From CAYVQZ01 sp964453435 (lineage in GTDB: Bacteria; Abyssobacteria; SURF-5), in assembly GCA_964453435.1 (NCBI GenBank), contig CAYVQZ010000001.1, positions 186,001 to 250,000 of the forward strand: a stretch of DNA of 64,000 nt, given 5' to 3'. The position numbers were made by a program, and so were the translations under genes. The notes below the pieces were generated by a model. The model was not told the DNA's origin, did no database searches, and saw only the letters and a program-made list of their open reading frames with translations. Below are positions 1 through 8,264 of the stretch, piece by piece. Each line of letters opens with the position of its first letter. Position 1 is the first letter of the stretch.

Positions 1-77
1 ATTATCCCGCCTTTCTTGACCTCTGTCTCTTCGATTCTGCGAACCAGAATCCTGTCGGCCAATGGTTTCACCTTCAT
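1..77 (-). CDS. groES: Co-chaperonin GroES, N-terminal part (runs off the left edge)
   Basis: The minus strand reads M-K-V-K-P-L-A-D-R-I-L-V-R-R-I-E-E-T-E and then V-K-K-G-G-I-I at the window edge, which is the characteristic N-terminus of the 10 kDa chaperonin that caps GroEL. Only 25 to 26 codons are visible. A GGAG ribosome-binding site lies about 8 bases before the ATG at 77. No CIRCE (HrcA) operator is visible upstream; instead a sigma54-type promoter lies about 160 bp before the start codon and a dyad-rich region lies behind it. groEL would be expected beyond the left edge, which I cannot see. Confidence 0.88.
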   Translation of the reverse strand, partial: MKVKPLADRILVRRIEETEVKKGGI

Positions 78-238
78 AGCCAATGCTCCTTTCGCTCACC
101 GTATGGTGACCCCTGCGAAAATTGACCCGGCTCCTGGCCGGGCAACCTTCGACACATATGACTACATCCGATTATTCCCGCATACCTCCCTTCTCAAACA
201 ATACGGCTCCCACTGGATCAGATCTTCTTAATAACCCA

Positions 239-254
239 AGCAATCATAATGCCA
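239..254 (-). promoter_or_regulatory. Sigma54-type -24/-12 promoter, reads toward groES
   Basis: Read on the minus strand this is TGGCATTATGATTGCT, which fits the consensus TGGCAY-N5-TTGCW with the GG and GC elements at the required spacing. Transcription would start near 228 and give a 150-base leader before groES. The neighbouring gene is a sigma54 activator. Confidence 0.6.
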
Positions 255-344
255 ACGAACGCTGGCTTCCCATAAGCTTATTGTTCGCAATGGCTTGAAG
301 GTATCACGGGGAAAGCTATCCGCCGAGAACCAATCATGCGTTTG

Positions 345-527
345 TCCAAATGGCAAACGCCGATTCGTGCCGGATTGCGAGAGATAGAGGGCCGTCAATT
401 TCAAAATGAAACAAGCTCGCCCCGCATACAACTGGCAACCGACCATCCCGCCGCATACAAGGTTCTGCCATTTCAATGTGAAACGACGATGGCAGGATGA
501 ACGACAAAAATCCGCATGCCCATTTGG
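345..527. promoter_or_regulatory. Dyad-rich upstream region, possible activator binding sites
   Basis: Two palindromes of the form TTTCA-N3-TGAAA lie at 399-411 and 471-483, 72 bp apart. The second sits inside a wider inverted repeat (CTGCCAT at 465, ATGGCAG at 489). CCAAATGG at 346-353 and its complement CCATTTGG at 520-527 bracket the whole region, each followed by CAAAC. The sites lie roughly 170-300 bp upstream of the expected groES start point, where enhancer sites of sigma54 activators normally sit. I see no protein-coding gene between 78 and 623. Confidence 0.45.
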
Positions 528-623
528 CAAACAAACTGAGACCCCTTTCCCCGGCGACAAGATATCGGACTCCGGAATCTGAAACATTGTCAGCAGGAGA
601 TTGCGGTCTCGTCAGGGAGGAAT

Positions 624-1985
624 TTATTGAATTTGATATTGTTTAATTTTACGGTAGAGGGTTCTCAGACCGATTTGAAGAATCTCGGCCGTCCTCTCTT
701 TGTTGTAGCCGGTGGACTGGAGGGTTTTTTCGATGATTGTGCGCTCGACGTCCTGCATGGTCATGCCGACGTGAAGATAGAACCCGTCTTCGGAAGGTTT
801 TCGCTCCCGAAGATTGGGAGGCAAATCGGATACGCCGAGCACGCTGCCGGGACGACACAGGGCCACCATCCCCTCTATGCAGTTCCTCAACTCCCGAACG
901 TTTCCGGGCCAATCATATTCCATGAGCGCATCCATTACACCGCGGCTGACTCCCTTGACCGATTTGTTATGACTCGCATTGAGTTCTTCCAGGAACGCTT
1001 CGACCAAAAGCGGGATATCCTGCTTCCGTTCCCTCAGCTCGGGAATCTCGATGAGCACGACGGCAAGCCTGTAATACAGGTCTTCCCTGAATTCGCCCCG
1101 GGCCACAAGTTCTTTCAAGTCCTTGTTGGTCGCCGCTATAAGCCGCACGTCGACCTGAAATGTCTGATTACCGCCAAGTCTCTCGAACTGCCGTTCTTCG
1201 AGGAAGCGCAAGAGCTTCACCTGGGTGGACGGTTTGATTTCACTGACCTCGTCCAGGAACACCGTGCCGCCGTCGGCAATCTCGAAACGGCCCTTTCGTG
1301 TTTTCAAAGCACCCGTAAACGCGCCCCGCTCATGCCCGAACAATTCGCTTTCTATCACGCTCTCCGCCAGCGCTGCGCAATTCAGCTTGACGAAGGGGCA
1401 ATCGCGCCGCGGGCTGTTGGCGTGGATGGCGCTTGCAACGAGATTCTTGCCCGTCCCTGTTTTCCCGACAAGCAGGACGGTAGTCGGGGTCGGCGCAATT
1501 TCCCGAATTTTATTGTATACCTGCACCATTTTCGGAGTATTTCCGATGATGCCGACCATTCCGTAGCGTTCGTCGATGCGCTGGTGGAGGTCGTGCACCT
1601 GGAGCACAAGCCGCTGGTGAGAGATTCCCCGGTCGATAACGACTTTGAGTTTCTCCAAATTCAGTGGCTTCGTCTGAAAATCGTATGCGCCTTGCCTCAT
1701 GGCTTCAGTGGCCAGTTCAATATTCGCGTCGGCGGTCATCACGACCACACATACCTCGGGATTGCGCTGTTTTGCTACCCGGAGAAGGCCCATCCCGTTG
1801 ATGCGGTGGACCTTCAACTCGGTGATGAGGACATTGACGAGTTCACTGTCGAGAATGTTAAATGCCGTTTCACCGTCGGGCGCCCATATGACATTGTAGC
1901 CGCAGTCCTTGAGGAAGGTGAGCAAATCGCTTGTCGCCCTCGAACGGGAATCGACCAAAAGAACCTTTGGGACAGTGATTTCCAT
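624..1985 (-). CDS. NtrC-family sigma54 activator with altered receiver
   Basis: It has three domains in order: receiver (about residues 5-120), AAA+ sigma54-interaction domain (about 150-380) and a Fis-type HTH at the C-terminus. The AAA+ part has Walker A GKTGTGKN, the sigma54-contacting GAFTGA loop and Walker B GGTVFLDE. The receiver is degenerate. The phospho-acceptor Asp is Glu (VLITELKV, E56 from this start), and the usual N-terminal acidic pair is reduced to one Asp, while the conserved Thr and Lys (VVMTAD, TKP) remain. Glu can mimic phospho-Asp, so the protein may be active without a kinase. No histidine kinase is adjacent. I chose the ATG at 1985 because GGGGAG precedes it; an ATG at 2012 would add nine residues. 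It is transcribed toward groES. Confidence 0.93.
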   Translation of the reverse strand: MEITVPKVLLVDSRSRATSDLLTFLKDCGYNVIWAPDGETAFNILDSELVNVLITELKVHRINGMGLLRVAKQRNPEVCVVVMTADANIELATEAMRQGAYDFQTKPLNLEKLKVVIDRGISHQRLVLQVHDLHQRIDERYGMVGIIGNTPKMVQVYNKIREIAPTPTTVLLVGKTGTGKNLVASAIHANSPRRDCPFVKLNCAALAESVIESELFGHERGAFTGALKTRKGRFEIADGGTVFLDEVSEIKPSTQVKLLRFLEERQFERLGGNQTFQVDVRLIAATNKDLKELVARGEFREDLYYRLAVVLIEIPELRERKQDIPLLVEAFLEELNASHNKSVKGVSRGVMDALMEYDWPGNVRELRNCIEGMVALCRPGSVLGVSDLPPNLRERKPSEDGFYLHVGMTMQDVERTIIEKTLQSTGYNKERTAEILQIGLRTLYRKIKQYQIQ

Positions 1986-2216
1986 ATTGCTCCCCGTGCG
2001 GGTTGTCTCCATGCTAAGCCACTACGCAATATGTAATTATAACATAACCACAATTCGTATAACCAGCGGCTTTTTCCGCCGGGGAACGAAATTCGCGCTT
2101 CGGTTCGGCGGAGCGAATGGAACCCTTGTGGCGTTCATGCAGCCCGCTCCTTTCCTCCACATTCTACCGGTTACCACATGAGGCCGTAGTACGCGAATTT
2201 ACTTCGAAATCGGCGT

Positions 2217-2245
2217 TTGACAATTCTCGCGGGATTGGATAGAAT
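2217..2245 (+). promoter_or_regulatory. Sigma70-type promoter upstream of the carboxyltransferase genes
   Basis: TTGACA at 2217-2222, a 17-bp spacer and TAGAAT at 2240-2245. The predicted start near 2252 leaves a leader of about 290 bases before the gene at 2543. I found no coding sequence between 2013 and 2542. Confidence 0.6.
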
Positions 2246-2465
2246 TGGGGTGATTATTCAAATGAAATCGAATATGTCTCTAGACCGGCCACGCGCACAC
2301 CCCAGGCGTCAAGAGAAATACCTCTTATGTCTCATGCTTCGAATGCGAAGTGACACGATGAGCGCGGGAGTGATGCGCGGCGGCCCGATTCCGGGGGACT
2401 CGATGCGTCCTCCCATACGAATGCAGGAAACAGCAAAGATACCATCGATTCGATGACAGACAGCG

Positions 2466-2496
2466 GCCGCTCGAAAGAGCGGCATTCGTATTTTTT
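2466..2496 (+). terminator. Candidate leader terminator or attenuator hairpin
   Basis: GCCGCTC, a GAAA tetraloop and GAGCGGC form a 7-bp stem; ATTCGTA and a run of six T follow. The T-run is seven bases from the stem, so this is not a textbook terminator. Its place between the promoter at 2217 and the gene at 2543 suggests attenuation or a short leader RNA. Confidence 0.35.
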
Positions 2497-2542
2497 GCCT
2501 CAGATAACCCCCATGAGAGAATGAACCGATAAGGAGAGACCA

Positions 2543-4099
2543 ATGGGAGGAACCGTTTCGGATAAACTTGACGATCTCGGAAAGCGCATGGAACGTGAGC
2601 TTGCCATGGGGGGCAAGGAACGAATCGAGAAGCAGAAAGCATCAGGCAAGCTGACGGCCCGTGAAAGGTTGGACATGTTCTTCGATCCGGGGTCGTTCCG
2701 GGAACTGGGAATGTTTGTGCGTCATCGATGCGCCCACTTCGGCATGGCTGACACCTTTATACCCGGCGAGGGAGTCGTTACCGGCCACGGAACCGTCGAC
2801 GGGAGGCCCGTCTTCGCATTTTCACAGGACTTCACTTCCATCGGTGGGACGCTGGGCGAAATGCATGCAAAGAAAATCTGCAAGGTCATGGACCTCGCCA
2901 TGAAGAACGGGTGCCCCGTCGTGGGATTCAACGACTCGGGCGGCGCACGCATCCAGGAAGGCGTGGACGCGCTGAGCGGCTACGGCAGCATTTTTTTCCG
3001 GAACGCATGCGCCTCCGGCGTTATACCACAGATCTCGGCCATCATGGGACCGACGGCTGGAGGGGCTGTTTATTCTCCGGCAATGACCGACTGGGTCTTC
3101 ATGGTAAAGAACACGAGCTATATGTTCATCACGGGACCCGAAGTCATCAAGGCGGTCACGGGCGAGAAAATAACCTTCGAGGAGTTGGGCGGAGCAATGA
3201 CCCACAACACAAAGAGCGGGGTGGCCCACTTCGCGTGCGAGAGCGATGAAGACGCCATTGCGCGCATCCGCGAGCTTCTTTCGTATCTTCCGCAAAACAA
3301 CATGGAAGACCCTCCGGTGGTCGAGTCGGGAGACGACCCGCGCCGCACCGACCCCGCGCTGGATGGCGTCATTCCGGATGAGCCTCGCAAGAACTACGAT
3401 ATGAAAGAAATCATCCGGTCGGTGGTGGATGATTCCCGATTTGTCGAGCCTCACCAATATTATGCCGAAAACATGATTGTATGCCTCGCTCGGCTCGACG
3501 GACACACTGTGGGCATCATCGCGAATCAGCCCAAAACGCTCGCCGGAAGCCTGGATGTAAACGCCTCCGACAAAGCAACGCGCTTCATCCGCTTTTGCGA
3601 TTCGTTCAATATCCCGCTGGTGACCATGGTCGATGTGCCCGGTTATCTGCCCGGCAGCGACCAGGAGTGGAGCGGCATTATCCGACACGGCGCGAAGCTC
3701 CTGTGGTGCTATTCGGAAGCCACCGTGCCCAAGATAACGCTCCTGATTCGCAAGAGCATCGGAGGCGCATACTTGGCAATGTGCAGCGCCGACCTCGGAG
3801 CGGACTACGTCCTGGCCTGGCCGACTGCGGAAGTCGCGGTCATGGGGGCGGCGGGAGCCGCAAACATCATTCATCGCAAGGCGATAGCGTCAGATCAAGA
3901 CCCGGATGCGGTCCGGAAAGAAAAAATACGGGAATACGAAGAACTGTTTTCGAATCCGTATATCGCCGCCTCGCGCGGAGCCGTCGACGCCGTTATCTAT
4001 CCGCGCGAAACCCGGATGCGGCTTATCGACGCCCTGCGAGTGCTGCTGTCCAAGCGCGAGAGTCGTCCGCCAAAGAAACACGGGAACATCCCGATGTGA
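2543..4099 (+). CDS. mmdA: Acyl-CoA carboxyltransferase subunit (MmdA/PccB/12S type)
   Basis: This 518-residue protein has the usual length and twin crotonase-like halves of carboxyltransferase beta subunits. Those enzymes move CO2 between biotin and propionyl-CoA/methylmalonyl-CoA. Visible signatures are DFTSIGGTLGEMHAKK, GFNDSGGARIQEGVDAL and MGPTAGGAVYSPAMTDW in the N-half, and a second oxyanion region (SIGGAYLAMCS, GAAGAANI) in the C-half. AAGGAGAG precedes the ATG. Downstream lie a tiny MmdE-like subunit and a biotin-carrying 5S-like subunit. That set fits either a methylmalonyl-CoA:pyruvate transcarboxylase or part of a sodium-pumping methylmalonyl-CoA decarboxylase. A biotin carboxylase gene is not in the window, so a plain propionyl-CoA carboxylase is less directly supported. 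Confidence 0.92.
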   Translation: MGGTVSDKLDDLGKRMERELAMGGKERIEKQKASGKLTARERLDMFFDPGSFRELGMFVRHRCAHFGMADTFIPGEGVVTGHGTVDGRPVFAFSQDFTSIGGTLGEMHAKKICKVMDLAMKNGCPVVGFNDSGGARIQEGVDALSGYGSIFFRNACASGVIPQISAIMGPTAGGAVYSPAMTDWVFMVKNTSYMFITGPEVIKAVTGEKITFEELGGAMTHNTKSGVAHFACESDEDAIARIRELLSYLPQNNMEDPPVVESGDDPRRTDPALDGVIPDEPRKNYDMKEIIRSVVDDSRFVEPHQYYAENMIVCLARLDGHTVGIIANQPKTLAGSLDVNASDKATRFIRFCDSFNIPLVTMVDVPGYLPGSDQEWSGIIRHGAKLLWCYSEATVPKITLLIRKSIGGAYLAMCSADLGADYVLAWPTAEVAVMGAAGAANIIHRKAIASDQDPDAVRKEKIREYEELFSNPYIAASRGAVDAVIYPRETRMRLIDALRVLLSKRESRPPKKHGNIPM

Positions 4100-4218
4100 G
4101 TCGGCGCAGGCCATAAACGGAATGAGCAGGGGGGCCCGCGCATTCGCCGTGGCGGGCTGTCTCCGAAACGCGCGTCAATAGAATTTTCGGACATGTTGAT
4201 ACAACCTGAGGAGCCATT

Positions 4219-4410
4219 GTGGAACTCGATAACAAGGTCGTGGCCGCGATCAGCGCCGGCGTGACCTCATACATTCAGGCGGAAAAGACGGCGCGCCATG
4301 CAGCGCAACCGCAAGCGGCGCGCCATGCCGCAAATGAATGGAGCCGGTCCGGACGCCAGGAAATCATGCGCAATCGGCAGCTTTGGCAGCTTCGAATCGT
4401 GCCTCGATAG
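4219..4410 (+). CDS. Small MmdE/OadG-tail-like subunit
   Basis: A 63-residue ORF with a GTG start (4219) behind GAGGAG. Residues 7-20 (VVAAISAGVTSYIQ) match the short conserved VAAIxAAxxxY segment at the C-terminus of OadG/MmdD gamma and delta subunits, which also forms the tiny MmdE epsilon subunit of methylmalonyl-CoA decarboxylase. The rest is Ala/His/Arg-rich and not recognisable. It lies between the carboxyltransferase and the biotin-carrying subunit, so a role in stabilising that complex is likely by position. The same motif recurs in the OadG-like gene at 15903. Confidence 0.6.
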   Translation: MELDNKVVAAISAGVTSYIQAEKTARHAAQPQAARHAANEWSRSGRQEIMRNRQLWQLRIVPR

Positions 4411-4466
4411 CGGGCTCTCTTCGAACGACGCGACCTTCGGCAACCTTCATGAGGAGGAAAAGAGGA

Positions 4467-6428
4467 ATGACACCCCCGAAGAAAAAATCCGGGAAGAAAA
4501 CCGTTGCGAAAAAGAGCGGAAAGAACCCCGTTCTCATAACCGACACCACGTTCCGGGATGGCCATCAATCAACCCTCGCCACACGCATGCGGACCGAGGA
4601 CATGCTGCCCATTGCGGACCGGATGAACAAGATGGGCTTCTGCTCGATGGAAGTGTGGGGCGGAGCGACATTCGATGTGCCCACGCGATTTCTTAATGAG
4701 GACCCCTGGGACCGGTTGCGCACCTTGAAAAAGGCGATCCCGAACACGCCGCTCCAGATGCTCTTAAGAGGCCAGAACCTGGTCGGTTACCGCCAATATC
4801 CGGACGACATAGTGCACGCGTTCGTGAAAGAAGCGGCCGAGGCGGGCATCGACGTCTTTCGCGTGTTCGACGCTCTGAACGATGAACGCAACTTCGAGAC
4901 TTCGTTCGATGCAATAAAGCAGGCGGGGAAAAAAATTCAGGGAACCATTTGCTACTCATTGACCGAGCGCCGGCTTGGCGGCCCTGTTTTCACCATCAAA
5001 TACTTTGTCGACAAGGCAAAAACCCTCCAAAAGATGGGGGCGGACATTTTGTGCGTCAAGGACATGGCAGGCCTGATTTGTCCGCCGGACGCCTATGACC
5101 TGATCAGCGCGCTCAAGGACGCAGTGGACATTCCCATATGCCTGCACACACACTACACGAGCGGGATGGCGTCGATGAGCTACCTCAAAGCAATCGAAGC
5201 GGGCGTTGATATAATCGATACGGCGCTGGCGCCGTTCGCGCTGCGCACATCGCAGCCCGCCGTCGAGCCCCTCGTCGTGGCGCTGCAGGGCACCGACCGC
5301 GACCCCGGGCTGGACCTGAACGAATTGGTCGAGCTGGGCAACTACATAGAGTCCATCGCTCCGAAATACCAGCAATACCTGAACACAACCAGGATGGCCG
5401 TCATCGACACCCGCGTGCTCGTCCACCAGATACCGGGCGGCATGACGTCGAACCTTGTGAACCAGCTTCGCGAAGCCGACGCGCTCGACCGACTGGACGA
5501 GGTCTACGAGGAATTGCCCAGAACCCGGAAAGAACTCGGATATCCGCCGCTCGTTACGCCAACGAGCCAGATAGTCGGCATACAGGCCGTCCAGAACGTC
5601 CTGTTCGGCCGCTACAAAATGATCTCGGACCAAGTGAAGGATTATCTGTTCGGCATGTATGGGCGAACCCCGGCGCCTATCGACAAGGAGGTCCTTAAAA
5701 AAGGCCTGAAAGACTATCCGCGCGGCCAAACGCCGACGACGAAACGGCCGGCCGACCTGCTGGAGCCCGGCATGGAAAAGGCGCGCGAGGAGACAAAGGG
5801 ACTCGCCAGGAACGAAACCGATGTTCTCATTGCCGCCCTTTATCCCGTAACCGGAAAACGGTTCCTCCGATGGAAATACGGGCTCGAACCCGTGCCTGCC
5901 GAAGTAAAACCAAAAACGCTCGAGGATGTCGCGAGGGAAAAGGAACTCATACAAAAGGCGCTTCGGGGCGAGCTGATCGAGAAACCGAAAAAAGAGGCTC
6001 CGCCCCGAAGCGCACAGGCGCGCACATTCAATGTGTTCGTGGACGGAGAACACTTCCAGGTGACAGTCGACGAAGCAGGCGGAAAACCTGTCGTGCAGAG
6101 CATATCACGTCCAACCGCTGAAACACCAACACAGGCAAAGACGGAAACGCCCGTCGCGAGCGCCCCCGAAGCTTCGGGTCCCTCCGGAGGCGCGCCGCTT
6201 CCGACCGTCGAGGGCGCTACTTCCGTCACCGCGCCGATGCCGGGGGTAATCATAGAAGTGCTGGTGAAAGAGGGAGACTCGGTGAGCGCCGGCGACTCGG
6301 TCGTGGTGCTTGAAGCGATGAAAGTCGAAAACACCTTGACCGCCCCCGTGAGCGGAAAGATAGTGGCAATCAATTGCAAGAGCAGCGATTCAGTGAAGAA
6401 GGGTGACGTGCTGGTTCAAATAGCGTAG
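4467..6428 (+). CDS. oadA: 5S/OadA-type carboxyltransferase fused to a biotin carrier domain
   Basis: About 653 residues. An HMG-lyase-like TIM barrel begins at VLITDTTFRDGHQS and continues through EVWGGATFDVPTRF and ADILCVKDMAGL with the HTHYTSG metal ligands. The conserved carboxylase domain (about 300-460) follows. A Pro/Ala-rich linker leads to a biotinyl domain with VVLEAMKVEN, in which Lys is the biotinylation site. This fusion equals the 5S plus 1.3S subunits of transcarboxylase, or the alpha subunit of oxaloacetate decarboxylase and pyruvate carboxylase subunit B. It would move a carboxyl group between biotin and pyruvate/oxaloacetate. I chose the ATG at 4467 because GAGGAGGAAAAGAGG precedes it and the family begins here; an upstream ATG at 4338 overlaps the small gene and adds unrelated sequence. 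Confidence 0.93.
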   Translation: MTPPKKKSGKKTVAKKSGKNPVLITDTTFRDGHQSTLATRMRTEDMLPIADRMNKMGFCSMEVWGGATFDVPTRFLNEDPWDRLRTLKKAIPNTPLQMLLRGQNLVGYRQYPDDIVHAFVKEAAEAGIDVFRVFDALNDERNFETSFDAIKQAGKKIQGTICYSLTERRLGGPVFTIKYFVDKAKTLQKMGADILCVKDMAGLICPPDAYDLISALKDAVDIPICLHTHYTSGMASMSYLKAIEAGVDIIDTALAPFALRTSQPAVEPLVVALQGTDRDPGLDLNELVELGNYIESIAPKYQQYLNTTRMAVIDTRVLVHQIPGGMTSNLVNQLREADALDRLDEVYEELPRTRKELGYPPLVTPTSQIVGIQAVQNVLFGRYKMISDQVKDYLFGMYGRTPAPIDKEVLKKGLKDYPRGQTPTTKRPADLLEPGMEKAREETKGLARNETDVLIAALYPVTGKRFLRWKYGLEPVPAEVKPKTLEDVAREKELIQKALRGELIEKPKKEAPPRSAQARTFNVFVDGEHFQVTVDEAGGKPVVQSISRPTAETPTQAKTETPVASAPEASGPSGGAPLPTVEGATSVTAPMPGVIIEVLVKEGDSVSAGDSVVVLEAMKVENTLTAPVSGKIVAINCKSSDSVKKGDVLVQIA

Positions 6429-6466
6429 TAGAAGCGTCATTCAAGACCGGAGGTCGAGAAACAAGG

Positions 6467-7597
6467 TTACTCGTAGCTTATGCGATAGATGACGCCGGCG
6501 CGGTCGTCCGAGACCAGCAGGGCGCCATCGGGCATGACGAGAACGTCGACCGGACGGCCCCAGGCTTTTCCTCCCTGCAGCCAGCCCTCGGCAAACACCT
6601 CGTATGTGGTTGCTCGATTTCCTTCAAGCCGAACGAGGGTTATGCGATACCCTATCGGCACGCTCCGGTTCCACGAGCCGTGCTCCGCAATGAAAATCTG
6701 GTTTCGGTACTCCTCCGGGAACATCGCGCCGGTGTAGAACCGCATGCCGAGCGCTGCGACATGCGGACCGAGCTTCATCTCGGGGCCCACGAACTCGTCG
6801 CAGTCCCGCTTGTCGCCAAACTCGGGGTCCGGAATGTAGCCGCCGTGGCAGTATGGGTAGCCGAAGTGGAGCCCTTTCGAGGGCGCGCGGTTCAGTTCGT
6901 CGGGCGGCAGGTCGTCGCCGAGCCAGTCGCGGCCGTTGTCGGTGAACCAGAGTTCTTTTGTGGCGGGGCGCCAGTCGAAACCGACCGTGTTGCGCACGCC
7001 GTGCGCGAACACCTCCTGCGCCGAACCGTCGGGCTTCATCCGCGTTATCGACGCATAGCGCTCGTCCGCGGGCTCGCATATGTTGCACGGAGCGCCGACC
7101 GGCACGTAGAGCATGCCGTCCGGCCCGAACGCGATGAATTTCCATCCGTGATGCTCATCACTCGGAAAAGCATCGCTGACGATGACGGGACTCGGCGGAT
7201 TATCCAGGCGGCTCTCGATATTATCAAACCGGAGCACCCGGCTGACCTCGGCCACATAGAGCGAGCCGTCACGGAATGCCACCCCGTTCGGCATATTCAA
7301 CCCGCGCGCAATTATATAGACCTTGTCGCCCTTATTGTCGCCGTCATTGTCCGGAATCGCGTACACGCTTCCTTCCCTTCTCGTGCCCACGAACAGCGTT
7401 CCGTTCGGGCTGAGGGTTAAAGACCGGGCATTCGGCGCATCGTCCGCAAAAACCTCGATTCGGAATCCCGCAGGAAGCTTCACTGTATCGAGCTGCACCG
7501 CCTGCGTGCTCTCCGCAAAGTTGCAGGAGAACATGAGGAAAAAGGCCGCGCTGAAAAGCGCGAACATCACCGGTTTTTTTTCGCGGGTATGGTTCAT
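6467..7597 (-). CDS. Exported PQQ-type sugar (sorbosone/glucose) dehydrogenase-like protein
   Basis: About 376 residues. It begins with an N-terminal signal (charged start, then MFALFSAAFFLMFSCNFA); the Cys could make it a lipoprotein. A six-bladed beta-propeller of the glucose/sorbosone dehydrogenase family follows. Typical blocks include LPAGFRIEVFAD, LTLSPNGTLFVGTR, MPNGVAFRDGSLYVAE, GVRNTVGFDWRP and ELWFTDNGRDWLGDD. Such proteins oxidise sugars with PQQ in the periplasm, but many family members have no proven substrate or cofactor, and no PQQ synthesis genes are in the window. The ATG at 7597 has GGAGG five bases upstream; an ATG at 7645 lacks a site. It converges on oadA with a 38-bp gap. 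Confidence 0.85.
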   Translation of the reverse strand: MNHTREKKPVMFALFSAAFFLMFSCNFAESTQAVQLDTVKLPAGFRIEVFADDAPNARSLTLSPNGTLFVGTRREGSVYAIPDNDGDNKGDKVYIIARGLNMPNGVAFRDGSLYVAEVSRVLRFDNIESRLDNPPSPVIVSDAFPSDEHHGWKFIAFGPDGMLYVPVGAPCNICEPADERYASITRMKPDGSAQEVFAHGVRNTVGFDWRPATKELWFTDNGRDWLGDDLPPDELNRAPSKGLHFGYPYCHGGYIPDPEFGDKRDCDEFVGPEMKLGPHVAALGMRFYTGAMFPEEYRNQIFIAEHGSWNRSVPIGYRITLVRLEGNRATTYEVFAEGWLQGGKAWGRPVDVLVMPDGALLVSDDRAGVIYRISYE

Positions 7598-7845
7598 GGA
7601 GCCTCCTTTCCTTAATTCTTTCACACTATTGCAACAAAAGGCCATTGAGGCAAGTGAGGGCTCCGCTGAATAAGTTTGCTCTCCGCCGACTGGTCTCAGG
7701 GCCGGTCAGCCGACAGGCTTGACCGGCCCGCAGGCCTTTGATATCATCAAAATGGCGAAATTTTCGTTTTTATGGTCAACTGACGCTGCCGGATAACCCG
7801 GGAAACGCGGGCTTATGAGTGTGTCTCGCGGGTGCGCGTTTTGTC

Positions 7846-8130
7846 GAAACGCCGGCGCAGGGGACCGTGAATCTGTCCAACGATTGCTCATGTTGCCGAG
7901 AAGTCAGCGCAGGGGGCTGTGCCCAATTAGGGAATCGCCCCGTCTTTTGCGTTGAGCGCAGCGAAATCCCGCGGACTCGCGGGACCATTCCCGGCTTGAC
8001 CGGGGAATCCGGTTATTCTTCGCTGAGCGGAGCGAAGTCCCGCGCAATCCGCGGGATAGATTGGCGGACTGCCCCCGTAGCGCAGCACATGGAATTATCG
8101 GACAGACTCATTGTTCCCGAAGCGAATAAC
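7846..8130. repeat. Intergenic block of the dispersed GC-rich repeat
   Basis: The 667-base gap between the dehydrogenase and cstA holds no convincing gene. It contains phrases that recur in other gaps of this window, such as GGGACCGTGAATCTGTCC, GAGCGAAGTCCCGCGCAA, CAATCCGCGGGATAGA and ATTATCGGACAG. Related blocks lie near 17510, 36560, 49080, 52330, 55540 and 59790. Confidence 0.5.
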
Positions 8131-8264
8131 ACCGTGAACCGTGGGACATCGTCGCAGTGCTCCGCGCTGAGTTTTCCGCATAATGGGCAATCATGGGACG
8201 GAGGCCTTAGCTCTGTTCACGAGCCTCGCATATTCTCCGCTCTGACCGCCGGGAGGAATGACAA

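Noticed and set aside
1..240. A CIRCE/HrcA operator before groES
   Set aside because: I looked for TTAGCACTC-N9-GAGTGCTAA on both strands and saw nothing close.
228..587. A 119-codon open frame on the minus strand upstream of groES
   Set aside because: It covers the sigma54 promoter and the dyads, has no recognisable motif and no good ribosome-binding site.
627..2036. A 469-codon open frame on the plus strand opposite the sigma54 activator
   Set aside because: It is the mirror of a clear NtrC-family gene; its translation has no domain and no ribosome-binding site.
2822..3874. A long open frame opposite the carboxyltransferase gene
   Set aside because: Shadow of a highly conserved gene on the other strand, caused by GC-rich codons.
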